Assembly (NCBI GenBank): GCA_902586495.1
Contig: CACIHQ010000001.1
Coordinates: 51,296-115,295 of the forward strand
Length of the DNA: 64,000 nt
Origin: an uncultured Pelagibacteraceae bacterium
GTDB taxonomy: Bacteria > Pseudomonadota > Alphaproteobacteria > Pelagibacterales > Pelagibacteraceae
Direction of reading: 5' to 3'
Shown: positions 44,456-53,718 of the stretch, piece by piece
Layout of the letters: each line of letters opens with the position of its first letter
How positions within the stretch are numbered: position 1 is the stretch's first letter
Notes under the pieces: model-generated
What the model was told of the DNA's origin: nothing
The model's input: the letters and a program-made list of their open reading frames with translations, nothing else
Database searches by the model: none
Made by a program: the position numbers and the translations under genes

Positions 44456-45518
44456 TAAATTTTCTTATTATTATAGAGTTAATAATTGTTAACAATATTA
44501 AAGGCATTAAAACTGAACTAAATATATTTATTTTTTCTGTTTTTCCCAGAACATTAAAAAAATTAAATAAATAATATATAACCACTGAAAAAAATAGACC
44601 TATTGAAATTTTGAGTATTGAACTTTTTAATTCTTTAGTGCTGAGCATTATTATACTTGATAAAACAGTCATAAGAACGAGATAAATTGGAAAAGAAATA
44701 AGCCTCAAAAGTTGTATATCTATTTCAATAATAGAATAATTTAAAGACTTATAATTTTCTCTTAGTTGTAATAGCTCTATTATTGAGAGTGATGATAGAT
44801 TTGAGAATAGATTTTGAATAATAAGGTAATCAAAATTTGTATTAATTTTTAAACTTTTAAGTTTTTGTTTTTTATTTTTATCAAAAACTTCAGCATTATA
44901 AATTATCCAATTTTTACTCGATATATCTATTTTTGGGCTAACAATATTTCTTCTAATTTCAAAATTATTATTAAACTCTGAAATGTAAGCATCAATTAAA
45001 TGGTTTTGTTCTATTTTTACTGAATTTATAATTAAGATTTTATTATCTACAACATCTTTTATCCAAAGACCATTTTTAGTTATAACAGCTAGATATTTAC
45101 CGTCTTTAGTATAATTGGTTTTTAAATCTAAATAAAAATTTTTTAGACTTGAGGAAAAGCTGTAAAAGAAAGTGATAATTAAAATGCCGAGAAAAAAACT
45201 CATCAGACTAATAATAAAAAGAATATTTGAATTTTTTAAACCTGTGTATTTAAAAATACTTAATTGATTATTATTGAACAATGTTATGAAAAAAAGTTGC
45301 GTAGAAATAAGAAAGATGAATGGAAACATTTCAAATATAAATGTTGGTGAATTTAAAAGTGATAAATAAATTGGAAAAAAATTATCTACTTTTATATCTT
45401 TAAAAAAATCTAATTCACTTAGCAAATTTAATATAAAAATTAAACTAAACATTACTAATGAGACATAAAAAAAAGAATTCAAAAAAATTTTACTTAAAAA
45501 TTTAATGTAGGTTTTCAT
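44445..45518 (-). CDS. lptG: LPS export permease LptG
   Basis: LptG is one of the two membrane subunits of the LptB2FG ABC exporter that extracts LPS from the inner membrane. The 357-aa protein has six hydrophobic helices (three before and three after a periplasmic domain of about residues 130-265). Sequence such as FEMFPFIFLISTQLFF near residue 57 and NNNQLSIFKYTGLKNSNILF (coupling helix, about 75-95) is typical of the YjgP/YjgQ family. It is coupled to lptF upstream (four-base overlap) and lptD downstream. The lptB ATPase gene is not in the window. Confidence 0.9.
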   Translation of the reverse strand: MKTYIKFLSKIFLNSFFYVSLVMFSLIFILNLLSELDFFKDIKVDNFFPIYLSLLNSPTFIFEMFPFIFLISTQLFFITLFNNNQLSIFKYTGLKNSNILFIISLMSFFLGILIITFFYSFSSSLKNFYLDLKTNYTKDGKYLAVITKNGLWIKDVVDNKILIINSVKIEQNHLIDAYISEFNNNFEIRRNIVSPKIDISSKNWIIYNAEVFDKNKKQKLKSLKINTNFDYLIIQNLFSNLSSLSIIELLQLRENYKSLNYSIIEIDIQLLRLISFPIYLVLMTVLSSIIMLSTKELKSSILKISIGLFFSVVIYYLFNFFNVLGKTEKINIFSSVLMPLILLTIINSIIIRKFNEK

Positions 45519-46657
45519 TTTTTTTCTTTTAATGGATTTATTGTCAGATATATGATTGTGTAAATTATGACTAAACTTAAAATGGGAATACTAAAAATTT
45601 TAAGATTTTCTAAAATATTATTTTTTACAAATCTTAAACTAACTTCAGAAGCTACAATAATTGACAGACCTAATAGAAAAATAATAAGTCGATAATTGAA
45701 ATAATTTATATTTTCTTTTGACTTTAAAATAAGAAATAAAATAGTTAACATTAAAGTTGGAATATAAAAAGGAATTATAAATCTTTTATATAATTCTTTA
45801 ATAACATTATTTAGATTTTCTTTTACACAATTTTCAATGATAATATCCTTTGTATTAATATTAAAAAATTTCCAATTATTTAGTCTCAAATAACATTTGA
45901 ATAGTTTCGATGTAGATACCTCTTGAGTCTTTACATAAGTTGTTGTGTTACTTTCTAAGTTTTTTAAATTGAAATCTGATTTAGAAAATCGAAAATTAGT
46001 AATTTTATCATTGACAACATTGATTTGTTCTCCCTCATATAAAACTAAAATTTGAGTATTTTTTTTATTGATAAAATTTCCTTTTTTTGCGTATGTAATC
46101 TGAAAATTATTAATGTTTTCATCTTTTTTTAAATAAATATTTAATAAATTTCCATCCTCATCTTTACCATCGCTGTAGATTGTAACATTTTTTATAGTGT
46201 CATTAAATTTCTTTTGTTTAATAAAGCTTTCTAAAAAATTTACTGACGAAGTCCTTAAAAAGGACCTTGCTACATCTTGAGTGCTAGGAACTATAAAAGC
46301 AGCCAGAGAAATTTGCACTAATGTTAAAAAAATTGAGAAGATAAATAAAAAATTTATAAGTTGAAACTTGTTGACACCAAAGTTCCAAAATATAATCAAT
46401 TCATTGTTTAACTCATATCTTGCAATTACATAAAAAAAACTGAAAAAAAATACGAAGGGCAGTACTTTACTTACTATTTTAGGAAAGTTTAGCAATGAAT
46501 AGTTTATATAAACCAGATAATCTCTACCATCTTCAATCATTATGTCTAAAAAGTTGACAGCCTGAAATACCCAAATAATTATGCTTGCACTAAAAAGAGT
46601 GATGAGAAAAAAGGTTAAACAATCAATTAATAATTTTCTAAATAATATTTTTTTCAT
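45515..46657 (-). CDS. lptF: LPS export permease LptF
   Basis: LptF is the partner of LptG in the LPS transporter. The 380-aa protein has the same three-plus-three helix layout with a periplasmic beta-jellyroll-like region of about residues 130-290. Family features are SKVLPFVFFFSFFYVIARYELNNELIIFWNFGV (elements VLPFVFFFSFF and ELNNELIIFWNFGV, the cytoplasmic coupling segment, about 60-95) and AAFIVPSTQDVARSFLR (about 118-134). It is the first gene of the lptF-lptG-lptD-surA-pdxA-rsmA run and is divergent from pepA. Confidence 0.9.
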   Translation of the reverse strand: MKKILFRKLLIDCLTFFLITLFSASIIIWVFQAVNFLDIMIEDGRDYLVYINYSLLNFPKIVSKVLPFVFFFSFFYVIARYELNNELIIFWNFGVNKFQLINFLFIFSIFLTLVQISLAAFIVPSTQDVARSFLRTSSVNFLESFIKQKKFNDTIKNVTIYSDGKDEDGNLLNIYLKKDENINNFQITYAKKGNFINKKNTQILVLYEGEQINVVNDKITNFRFSKSDFNLKNLESNTTTYVKTQEVSTSKLFKCYLRLNNWKFFNINTKDIIIENCVKENLNNVIKELYKRFIIPFYIPTLMLTILFLILKSKENINYFNYRLIIFLLGLSIIVASEVSLRFVKNNILENLKIFSIPILSLVIIYTIIYLTINPLKEKK

Positions 46658-46740
46658 TGAAATCTTACAAAATAGTACTTATATATTTTCAACTATTAGT
46701 TTACAATTAACATACAACTTAAAGTACACATATATTAAAA

Positions 46741-48198
46741 ATGTCAATAAAAATAAGCTTTAAAAAAAGCACATCCAGAAAAAATTCTACAAATTTAGTC
46801 TTATTTGTCGATGAAAAATTTAGATTGAAGCAAATAAAAAAATATATTTCAGGTCAAGAACTTTCCTATATATCAGATTTGTTAAAAACATATGATTTAA
46901 ATAAAAAGTTGTTGGTATTTGAACTTACTTCAAAGAAAAAAGTTGTTTTAGTATCTATAAAAAAAAATATTAAAAATTTTGAGATTGAGAATTTAGGTGC
47001 AGAACTCTACGGCCATATAAATTTTGGAAAAAATTCAGAATATTTTATTTACTCAGAAAATAAAGTAAGTAACCATAAAAGTTTTATTGGTTATTTCCTT
47101 CATGGACTAAAATTAAAATCTTATCAATTTAAAAAATATAAATCAAAAAAAGAGAAAAGATTAATTACTGTCAACGTCCTAGGAAGAGGAAGTGATTTAG
47201 GAAATTCTAGTCAATTAAAGTTCAAAGCTTTGGAGCAAGGAACTTTTTATGCAAGAGATTTGGTTTCTGAGCCAGGTAATATTCTGCACCCTGATGAATA
47301 TGCAAAAAGAATAAGAACACTTAAGAAATATGGACTAAAAATTAATATTTATGACCAAAAAAAACTAAAAAAGTTAGGTATGAATGCTCTGCTTGGGGTG
47401 GGTCAAGGAAGTATTAGAGGATCCTATCTTGTAACAATGGAATGGAGAGGAGCAAAAAATGCTAAAAAACCATTGGCTTTCATTGGTAAAGGAGTTTGTT
47501 TTGATACAGGTGGATATTCTTTAAAACCTGCAAAATTTATGGAAGATATGACTTATGACATGGCAGGTTCAGCAGCTGTAGTTGGACTTATGAAAAATCT
47601 TGCATTAAGAAAAGCAAAAGTAAATGCCGTAGGTGTAGTGGGGCTCGTTGAAAACATGGTAAGCGGCAATGCTCAAAGACCTGGAGACATTGTAAAGTCT
47701 TACAGTGGAAAAACAATTGAAATTTTAAATACAGATGCAGAGGGAAGATTAGTTCTTGCTGATGCTTTAACTTTTACTGAAAAAAAATTTAAACCTAAAT
47801 TTATGATTGACTTGGCTACTTTGACTGGTGCGATAATTGTTTCCCTAGGTTCTGAATATGCAGGACTTTTTTCAAACAATGATAAATTATCAAAAGAATT
47901 GATTGATGCAGGTGAAAAAGTTGAAGAAAAACTTTGGAGAATGCCCTTACATAAAAACTTTGACAAATTAATAAATTCTAAAAATGCTGACATGCAAAAT
48001 ATAAACTATGTTGGTGGTGCAGGCTCAACTACTGCTGCACAATTTTTACAAAGATTTGTTTTAAATAAAACACCATGGGCACATTTAGACATAGCTGGTA
48101 TGGCTTTTTCAAAATACGGGGGAGCTTTAAATTCAGGTGGTGCTACTGGTTATGGAGTAAGATTGTTAAATCAATTAATAGAGGACTATTATGAGTAA
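46741..48198 (+). CDS. pepA: Leucyl aminopeptidase (M17 family)
   Basis: PepA is a dinuclear-metal aminopeptidase that releases N-terminal residues from peptides in the cytosol. The 485-aa protein has a variable N-terminal domain and the conserved catalytic C-terminal half: LVSEPGNILHPDEYA (about residue 176), IGKGVCFDTGGYSLKPAKFMEDMTYDMAGSAAV (elements GKGVCFDTGGYSLKPA and MTYDMAGSAAV, about 250-280, with metal Lys/Asp), and the M17 signature NTDAEGRLVLADAL (about 332-345). ADMQNINYVGGAGSTTAA completes the site. It overlaps ndk by eight bases. The protein is unusually Lys-rich. Confidence 0.96.
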   Translation: MSIKISFKKSTSRKNSTNLVLFVDEKFRLKQIKKYISGQELSYISDLLKTYDLNKKLLVFELTSKKKVVLVSIKKNIKNFEIENLGAELYGHINFGKNSEYFIYSENKVSNHKSFIGYFLHGLKLKSYQFKKYKSKKEKRLITVNVLGRGSDLGNSSQLKFKALEQGTFYARDLVSEPGNILHPDEYAKRIRTLKKYGLKINIYDQKKLKKLGMNALLGVGQGSIRGSYLVTMEWRGAKNAKKPLAFIGKGVCFDTGGYSLKPAKFMEDMTYDMAGSAAVVGLMKNLALRKAKVNAVGVVGLVENMVSGNAQRPGDIVKSYSGKTIEILNTDAEGRLVLADALTFTEKKFKPKFMIDLATLTGAIIVSLGSEYAGLFSNNDKLSKELIDAGEKVEEKLWRMPLHKNFDKLINSKNADMQNINYVGGAGSTTAAQFLQRFVLNKTPWAHLDIAGMAFSKYGGALNSGGATGYGVRLLNQLIEDYYE

Positions 48199-48601
48199 TA
48201 TTGAGAACACACTATCAATAATTAAACCTGATGCTGTTGAAAGAAACCTGGATAGCCAAATAAAAGAAATGTTTATCAAAAATGGTTTTAATATTATTAA
48301 AGAAAAAAAAATTCAAATAGATAAGATTGAGGCAGAAAAATTTTATAAGGTGCATGAAACAAAGCCTTTTTACAATGATTTATGCACTTATTTATCATCG
48401 GGACCAATAGTTGTCATGGTTCTTGAAAAAGAAAATGCTATTTTGGCCAATAGAGAATTAATGGGATCAACAAACCCAAAAGACGCGAAAGAGGGTACAA
48501 TAAGAAAAAAATTTGGGTTATCAATTGATAAAAATTCTGTTCATGGTTCTGATAGTTCAGAGAATGCAAAAATTGAAATTGACTTTTTTTTTAAGTCGTA
48601 G
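48191..48601 (+). CDS. ndk: Nucleoside diphosphate kinase
   Basis: Ndk equilibrates nucleoside di- and triphosphates through a phosphohistidine. The 136-aa protein begins with NTLSIIKPDAVERN, has the ATP-site region GPIVVMVLEKENAI and RELMGSTNPKDAKEGTIRKKFG (elements REMGSTNP-like and GTIRKKFG), and the active His in NSVHGSDSSENAKIEI (about residue 117). All catalytic residues appear intact. It is coupled to pepA and is convergent with purN, overlapping its end by 11 bases. Confidence 0.97.
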   Translation: MSNIENTLSIIKPDAVERNLDSQIKEMFIKNGFNIIKEKKIQIDKIEAEKFYKVHETKPFYNDLCTYLSSGPIVVMVLEKENAILANRELMGSTNPKDAKEGTIRKKFGLSIDKNSVHGSDSSENAKIEIDFFFKS

Positions 48602-49172
48602 ATAGCAATTTTTTTATAGCTTTTGGATATAGCATATGTTCCTCTTTTAAAATTTTTTTTGCTAAAGTTTTTGGATTATCATTTTTATTTATTCTGACCT
48701 TTTTTTGTAAAATTATTTTTCCAGAATCTAGCTTTGAATTAACAAGATGAACAGTGCAACCTGAAAACTTTTCATTATTCATTATTACTCTTTCATGTGT
48801 ATTTAGTCCCTTATATTTTGGTAATAACGAGGGGTGAATATTCAATATTTTTCCATTAAATTTTTTAATAAAGTCTCTAGAAAGAATTTTCATAAATCCC
48901 GCAAGACAAATTAAATCAATTTTTCTTTTTTTTAAAATTTTTAGAATTTTTTCCTCATCTTTATTATTTTTAAAATTAAAAATTTTGGAGACGATTTTAG
49001 TTTTTTTTAAATAACGAATTCCATTTGCTTTTTTATTATTTGACAGAACAAGATCGACACAGATTGGAGAGTTTCTTAACTTTGAAAATTTAATTAATTT
49101 TTTCATATTACTTCCATTACCAGAAATAAAAATTGCTGTTTTTTTCTTTCTAACTCCAGTTAATCCTACCAT
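48591..49172 (-). CDS. purN: Phosphoribosylglycinamide formyltransferase
   Basis: PurN formylates GAR using 10-formyl-THF in purine synthesis. The 193-aa protein carries the FISGNGSNMKKLIKFS loop (about residues 14-29), LAGFMKILSRDFIKKFNGKILNIHPSLLPKYKG (elements LAGFMKILS and ILNIHPSLLPKYKG, about 95-127, with catalytic Asn/His) and the Asp-containing GCTVHLVNSKLDSGKIILQ-like region (about 138-156). Its first 23 bases overlap the end of purM on the same strand, so they are translated together. Length is typical. Confidence 0.95.
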   Translation of the reverse strand: MVGLTGVRKKKTAIFISGNGSNMKKLIKFSKLRNSPICVDLVLSNNKKANGIRYLKKTKIVSKIFNFKNNKDEEKILKILKKRKIDLICLAGFMKILSRDFIKKFNGKILNIHPSLLPKYKGLNTHERVIMNNEKFSGCTVHLVNSKLDSGKIILQKKVRINKNDNPKTLAKKILKEEHMLYPKAIKKLLSTT

Positions 49173-50178
49173 TCAATTTAATTTGCCCTTTCCCACTACA
49201 TATTTTTCCTATGATATATGGTTTATATTTTTTAGGAAAAAATTTAATAACCTTGTTTAGATTTTTTGGATTTATAATCAAACAAAAACCAATACCACAA
49301 TTAAATGTTCTTAACATTTCTTTATCACTTATAAGATGACTCTTTAACCAACGAAATATTTTAGCAGGTTTTACTTTAATTAGATTTATTTCTGCACTTA
49401 GATTATTTGGCAAGATTCTTTTCAGGTTATCTGCTAAACCGCCACCCGTTATATTTGCACACCCATTTAACAAATTTCTATTAGTTAAATTCAAAATTTC
49501 TTTTACATAAATCTTAGTAGGCTTTATTAGTTCTTCTGCTAAAAATTTATTTTTATTTATATTTATTTTTTTTAGGTTTATTAAGTTTCTAACCAAGGAA
49601 TATCCGTTAGAATGTAAACCACTAGATGGGATTCCTAAGATTAAATCATTTTTTTTTATTTTTTTCCCATTAAGGATTTTTTTTTCCTCAACAATTCCTA
49701 CGGCAAAACCTGCAATATCAAATTTATTTTTGGTATATGTACCAGGCATTTCAGCAGTTTCACCACCAACTAGATTACATTCAGAAATTTTACATCCTTT
49801 TAAAATACCAATCATAATAGACTTCAATTTTGATAAATTAATCTTATTAATTGAAATATAATCCAAAAAAAATAAAGGCTTCGCACCTTGAACTATTAAG
49901 TCATTGACGCTCATAGCCACAAGGTCAATTCCTATTGTATCAAATTTATTCAATATATTAGCTATTTCAATTTTGGTTCCAACTCCATCTGTGCAAGCAA
50001 CAATTTTTGGATTTTTTAGATTTTTGGGAATATTAGTGATTGATCCAAAACCACCTATATTATTCAACTTTTTTTTGCCTTTTTTTCTTGCAGAAATATT
50101 GGATATGAATTTAACAAATTTGTCAGCAGCATTAATGTCAACACCACTTTTTTTATATGTTAATATATTTTTACGCAT
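49150..50178 (-). CDS. purM: Phosphoribosylformylglycinamidine cyclo-ligase
   Basis: PurM closes the imidazole ring of the purine, making AIR from FGAM with ATP. The 342-aa protein shows YKKSGVDINAADKFV at the N-terminus (fixing the start), KNPKIVACTDGVGTKIEIA (about residues 55-73), TIGIDLVAMSVNDLIVQGAKPLFFLDYI (elements IGIDLVAMSVNDLIVQGA, about 82-108), NLVGGETAEMPGTY (about 134-147) and IPSSGLHSNGYSLVR (about 184-198), all diagnostic. It overlaps purN by 23 bases and is divergent from the DUF2066 gene, with starts only 11 bases apart. Confidence 0.96.
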   Translation of the reverse strand: MRKNILTYKKSGVDINAADKFVKFISNISARKKGKKKLNNIGGFGSITNIPKNLKNPKIVACTDGVGTKIEIANILNKFDTIGIDLVAMSVNDLIVQGAKPLFFLDYISINKINLSKLKSIMIGILKGCKISECNLVGGETAEMPGTYTKNKFDIAGFAVGIVEEKKILNGKKIKKNDLILGIPSSGLHSNGYSLVRNLINLKKININKNKFLAEELIKPTKIYVKEILNLTNRNLLNGCANITGGGLADNLKRILPNNLSAEINLIKVKPAKIFRWLKSHLISDKEMLRTFNCGIGFCLIINPKNLNKVIKFFPKKYKPYIIGKICSGKGQIKLNGRINWS

Positions 50179-50189
50179 TAATTCATACC

Positions 50190-51269
50190 ATGATGTTTAA
50201 AATAAAAAAAAATAAATTAAAAATCTTATATATTTTTTTTATAGTTCTATCTTTAAATTTATTTTTTTTTTCCACAGATAAGATTTTTTCTAAATCATTT
50301 GACATAGAAAATGTTGATATATCTAGACCATTTCAAATAAATTTTGATAAAAATGATGTAATTGATGAGGGTTTTAATCAAGCATTTTTCGAATTAATTT
50401 CATTGATAGTTAATTCCAAAGATCGAGAGAAAATCAATAACATTAAATTAAACAAGCTTAAAGGAATGATTGAGTCATTTTCTATTCAAGAAGAGAAGTT
50501 TATAAATGATGTATATTACGTAAACTTAGGAGTTTCATTTAATAAAAAAAAAGTCTATGAATATTTAGAAAGTAAAAATATTTTTCCATCAGTTCCAAAA
50601 CGTAAAAAATTTTTATTTATTCCAATTATTATAGACGAAAATAAAAAAGATCTTTTATTATTTCATAACAACAAGATATTTGAGAACTGGAATAAAAATA
50701 ATGAAAAAACACATCTAATTAAATATATATTGCCAACAGAAGATCTTGAAGATTTAAACCAGATAAAAAAAAATTATGAAAATATTGAACAATATGGTTT
50801 TGATGAAGTAATTTCAAAATATGGTTTGAAAGACTCAATTATATCTCTATTTTTTAAAGGCGAAGATAAAGTGAGAGTTTTAACAAGAATAACTTATAAT
50901 AAAAACGTTGTTTTAAAAAATCAATCTTTTTCTCAAAAAAATATTAATGAAGTAGATCAAGTAGAAGAATTGACTAAAGTATTGAAAACGGTTTATGAAG
51001 ATCATTGGAAAAAAATAAATCAAATTAATACTTCAATAAAACTTATATTGAACATTAAGATAAATAACCAAACGAGTAATATTTTATCAGATTTTGAACA
51101 AGATTTAGATAATCTAGATTTGATTAATGATTATTTTATAACTAAATTTGATAAAGACTTTACCTTTTATCAAGTAATTTTTAACGGAACTCCAAGTATT
51201 TTTTTAAAAATAATGGAGGAAAAAAATTATAATTTTGACACACAAAATAAAATTTGGTCAATTAATTGA
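50190..51269 (+). CDS. DUF2066-like exported protein
   Basis: A 359-aa protein with a basic start (FKIKKNKLK) and a hydrophobic segment (about residues 10-28) that suggests a signal peptide or membrane anchor. The following region, with VDISRPFQINFDKNDVIDEGFNQAFFELI (elements NFDKNDVIDEGFNQAFFEL), resembles the DUF2066 family found upstream of Hda genes in alphaproteobacteria. The function is unknown. The ATG at 50190 is preferred because the upstream start at 50157 lies inside purM. It lies directly before the Hda-like gene (one base between stop and start), supporting the usual pairing. No catalytic motif was seen. Confidence 0.68.
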   Translation: MMFKIKKNKLKILYIFFIVLSLNLFFFSTDKIFSKSFDIENVDISRPFQINFDKNDVIDEGFNQAFFELISLIVNSKDREKINNIKLNKLKGMIESFSIQEEKFINDVYYVNLGVSFNKKKVYEYLESKNIFPSVPKRKKFLFIPIIIDENKKDLLLFHNNKIFENWNKNNEKTHLIKYILPTEDLEDLNQIKKNYENIEQYGFDEVISKYGLKDSIISLFFKGEDKVRVLTRITYNKNVVLKNQSFSQKNINEVDQVEELTKVLKTVYEDHWKKINQINTSIKLILNIKINNQTSNILSDFEQDLDNLDLINDYFITKFDKDFTFYQVIFNGTPSIFLKIMEEKNYNFDTQNKIWSIN

Positions 51270-51270
51270 T

Positions 51271-51933
51271 ATGAGTAATACGGATCAAAAAATCTTAAAT
51301 TTTAAACATGAAAAAAATTTAAGAGATAGCGATTTTTTTGTGTCATCAAGCAATAAACATGTCTACGATTTGCTTAATAATTGGCCTAATTGGGAAAAAA
51401 ATTTTATTAATATAAATGGTGAAAATTTTTCAGGTAAAAGTCACTTGATAAACATTTTCATAAAAAAATTTAAGGGGGTTATTTTTAATGCTAAATTATT
51501 TAATAATGAAAATTTATCAAACTTAAATTTATACGAGAATATAGTTTTAGAAAATTTGGATGAAAAAATTAATGAGAAACTTATTTATTCCTTAATAAAT
51601 CTTGTGGAACAGAGTAATAAGTACTTAATTATTACTTCTCACAAGCCAATAGTCGATCTAAATTTTAACTTAATTGATTTAAAATCAAGATCAAAAAGCT
51701 TTTTAATTCAAAATATTAAAAAACCCGAAGATGAGTTAATTTTTGCGCTATTAGTAAAGAATTTATCAGATCGTCAGATCATTATAGAAAAAAAGTTAAT
51801 TAATTACGTAGTCAAAAGAATTCACAGATCTTATAGTAAAATTTTTGATTTTATATATAAGATCGACGAAATGAGTTTAAAAAGAAAAAAACCTATTAAT
51901 ATTAATTTAATTAAGGAAATTTTAGGAGAATAG
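51271..51933 (+). CDS. hda: Hda-like DnaA-related regulatory ATPase
   Basis: This 220-aa protein is homologous to the AAA+ domain of DnaA, and in E. coli Hda with the sliding clamp inactivates DnaA-ATP after initiation. Visible elements are the N-terminal SDFFVSSSNKHVYDLLNNWPNWEKNFININGENFSGKSHLI region (elements YDLLNNWPNW, then Walker A NGENFSGKSHL, about residues 49-59) and a degenerate Walker B VLENLDE (about 91-97). It lacks the DNA-binding domain IV of DnaA. The start at 51271 is preferred over one at 51235, which lies within the previous gene. The next gene, aspS, begins immediately after its stop. Confidence 0.85.
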   Translation: MSNTDQKILNFKHEKNLRDSDFFVSSSNKHVYDLLNNWPNWEKNFININGENFSGKSHLINIFIKKFKGVIFNAKLFNNENLSNLNLYENIVLENLDEKINEKLIYSLINLVEQSNKYLIITSHKPIVDLNFNLIDLKSRSKSFLIQNIKKPEDELIFALLVKNLSDRQIIIEKKLINYVVKRIHRSYSKIFDFIYKIDEMSLKRKKPININLIKEILGE

Positions 51934-53718
51934 TTGAGTATTTATAGAAGTCATAGTTGTAACGAATTAAGAAAAAAAGATGTTGGTAAAAAAGTCTTAC
52001 TTTCTGGTTGGATAAATAAAAAAAGAGATCATGGTAATCTCTTATTTATTGATTTAAGAGATAATTACGGAATTACTCAATGTATAATTGATAAAGAAAA
52101 CTCTAATTTTTCAACACTTGAAAAAATGCAACTTGAAACTGTTATAAAAGTTGACGGTGAGGTAGTTGATAGATCAGAAGAAACAGTAAATAAAGAAATT
52201 AGCACTGGAGAGATAGAAGTCTCAATAAAAAGTTTTGATGTTTTAGGAAAATGCAAAGAACTTCCTATGCCAATATTTAGTGACCAAGAATACTCAGAGG
52301 AGATTAGATTAAAATATAGATTTTTAGATTTAAGAAGAAAAAAAATTCATGAGAATATTATTTTAAGATCAAAAGTGATTTCTTTCATAAGAAACGAAAT
52401 GAATAAGCTGGGTTTTTTAGAATATCAGACACCAATTTTAACATCTTCTAGTCCTGAAGGAGCAAGAGATTTTTTAGTTCCAAGTAGATTAAACCCTGGG
52501 AAATTTTATGCATTACCTCAAGCACCACAGCAATTTAAACAATTAATCATGGTCTCTGGTTTTGATAAATATTTCCAAATAGCCCCTTGTTTTAGAGATG
52601 AAGACGCGAGAGCAGACAGAAGTCCTGGAGAATTTTATCAATTAGATTTAGAAATGTCTTTCGTTGAACAAGAAGACGTTTTTAATGTGGTAGAAAAACT
52701 TTTAGTAAATACTTTTAAAAATTTTTCAAAAAAAAAATTATTTAACGAAAAATTTCCAAGAATTCCTTATAAAGAAGCGATGTTAAAGTATGGTACTGAT
52801 AAACCTGATCTTAGAAATCCTTTAATAATTAATGATATAACTGATTTTTTTTTAAGAGATGATATTAAATTTGATATCTTTAAAAAGTTAGTAAAATCTG
52901 GCTCTAAAGTGAGATGTATAATTACAAAAGATACTAAAAATAAACCAAGAAGTTTTTTTGACGGTGTCGACAAATGGGCAAAAGAACAAGGTGCGTCTGG
53001 TATGGCCTATTTTACTTTTGATAAAGATAAAGAAGTTTTTGGTAAAGGACCTGTAGGGAAATTTTTTTCAAAAGAAGCCTTAGAAGAATTAATGATTAAA
53101 ACAGGAGCCAGTATAGGCGATAGTATTTTTTTTGCATGTAATAAAGAAAAAGATTTAGAAACTATAACTGCTTTGGCAAGAAATAAAATTGCTCAAGACT
53201 TAGATTTAATAGATGAAAACATTTTTGCATTTTGCTGGATTATCGATTACCCAATGTTTGAGAAAGATAAAGAAACAAAAAAAATAAAATTTAGCCATAA
53301 TCCATTTTCAATGCCACAAGGTGACATAGATAAAATAGAATTTACTAAACCTCTCGAAATTTTAGCTTATCAGTACGATATTGTATGTAATGGAATTGAA
53401 CTTTCATCCGGGGCTATCAGAAACCATATCCCTGATTTAATGTACAAATTATTTTCTGTAGCTGGATATAATAAAAATCAAGTTGATCAAAAATTTAGTG
53501 GAATGATAAACGCATTAAATTATGGTGCTCCTCCTCACGGAGGTATTGCACCGGGTTTAGATAGAATAGTTATGCTTTTGGCTAATGAAAAGAACATTAG
53601 AGAGGTAACTATGTTTCCAATGAACCAAAATGCTCAAGATTTGATGATGAACGCACCTTCAGAAATAGGGGAGGATCAATTAAAAGAACTGGGTATTTCT
53701 ATTAGATCAAAAAAATAG
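51934..53718 (+). CDS. aspS: Aspartyl-tRNA synthetase
   Basis: AspRS charges tRNA with aspartate. The 594-aa bacterial-type class II enzyme begins YRSHSCNELRKKDVGKKVLLSGWINKKRDHGNLLFIDLRD (elements GWINKKRDHGNLLFIDLRD, the anticodon-binding OB fold). It has motif 2 in FRDEDARADRSPGEFYQLDLEMSF (elements FRDEDARADR and QLDLEMSF, about residues 220-243), the large GAD insertion (about 290-420), and motif 3 in GGIAPGLDRIVMLL (about 535-548). The start is TTG at 51934, directly following the Hda-like stop codon; the N-terminal match confirms it. It could be the Asp/Asn non-discriminating form, but that is unresolved. Confidence 0.96.
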   Translation: MSIYRSHSCNELRKKDVGKKVLLSGWINKKRDHGNLLFIDLRDNYGITQCIIDKENSNFSTLEKMQLETVIKVDGEVVDRSEETVNKEISTGEIEVSIKSFDVLGKCKELPMPIFSDQEYSEEIRLKYRFLDLRRKKIHENIILRSKVISFIRNEMNKLGFLEYQTPILTSSSPEGARDFLVPSRLNPGKFYALPQAPQQFKQLIMVSGFDKYFQIAPCFRDEDARADRSPGEFYQLDLEMSFVEQEDVFNVVEKLLVNTFKNFSKKKLFNEKFPRIPYKEAMLKYGTDKPDLRNPLIINDITDFFLRDDIKFDIFKKLVKSGSKVRCIITKDTKNKPRSFFDGVDKWAKEQGASGMAYFTFDKDKEVFGKGPVGKFFSKEALEELMIKTGASIGDSIFFACNKEKDLETITALARNKIAQDLDLIDENIFAFCWIIDYPMFEKDKETKKIKFSHNPFSMPQGDIDKIEFTKPLEILAYQYDIVCNGIELSSGAIRNHIPDLMYKLFSVAGYNKNQVDQKFSGMINALNYGAPPHGGIAPGLDRIVMLLANEKNIREVTMFPMNQNAQDLMMNAPSEIGEDQLKELGISIRSKK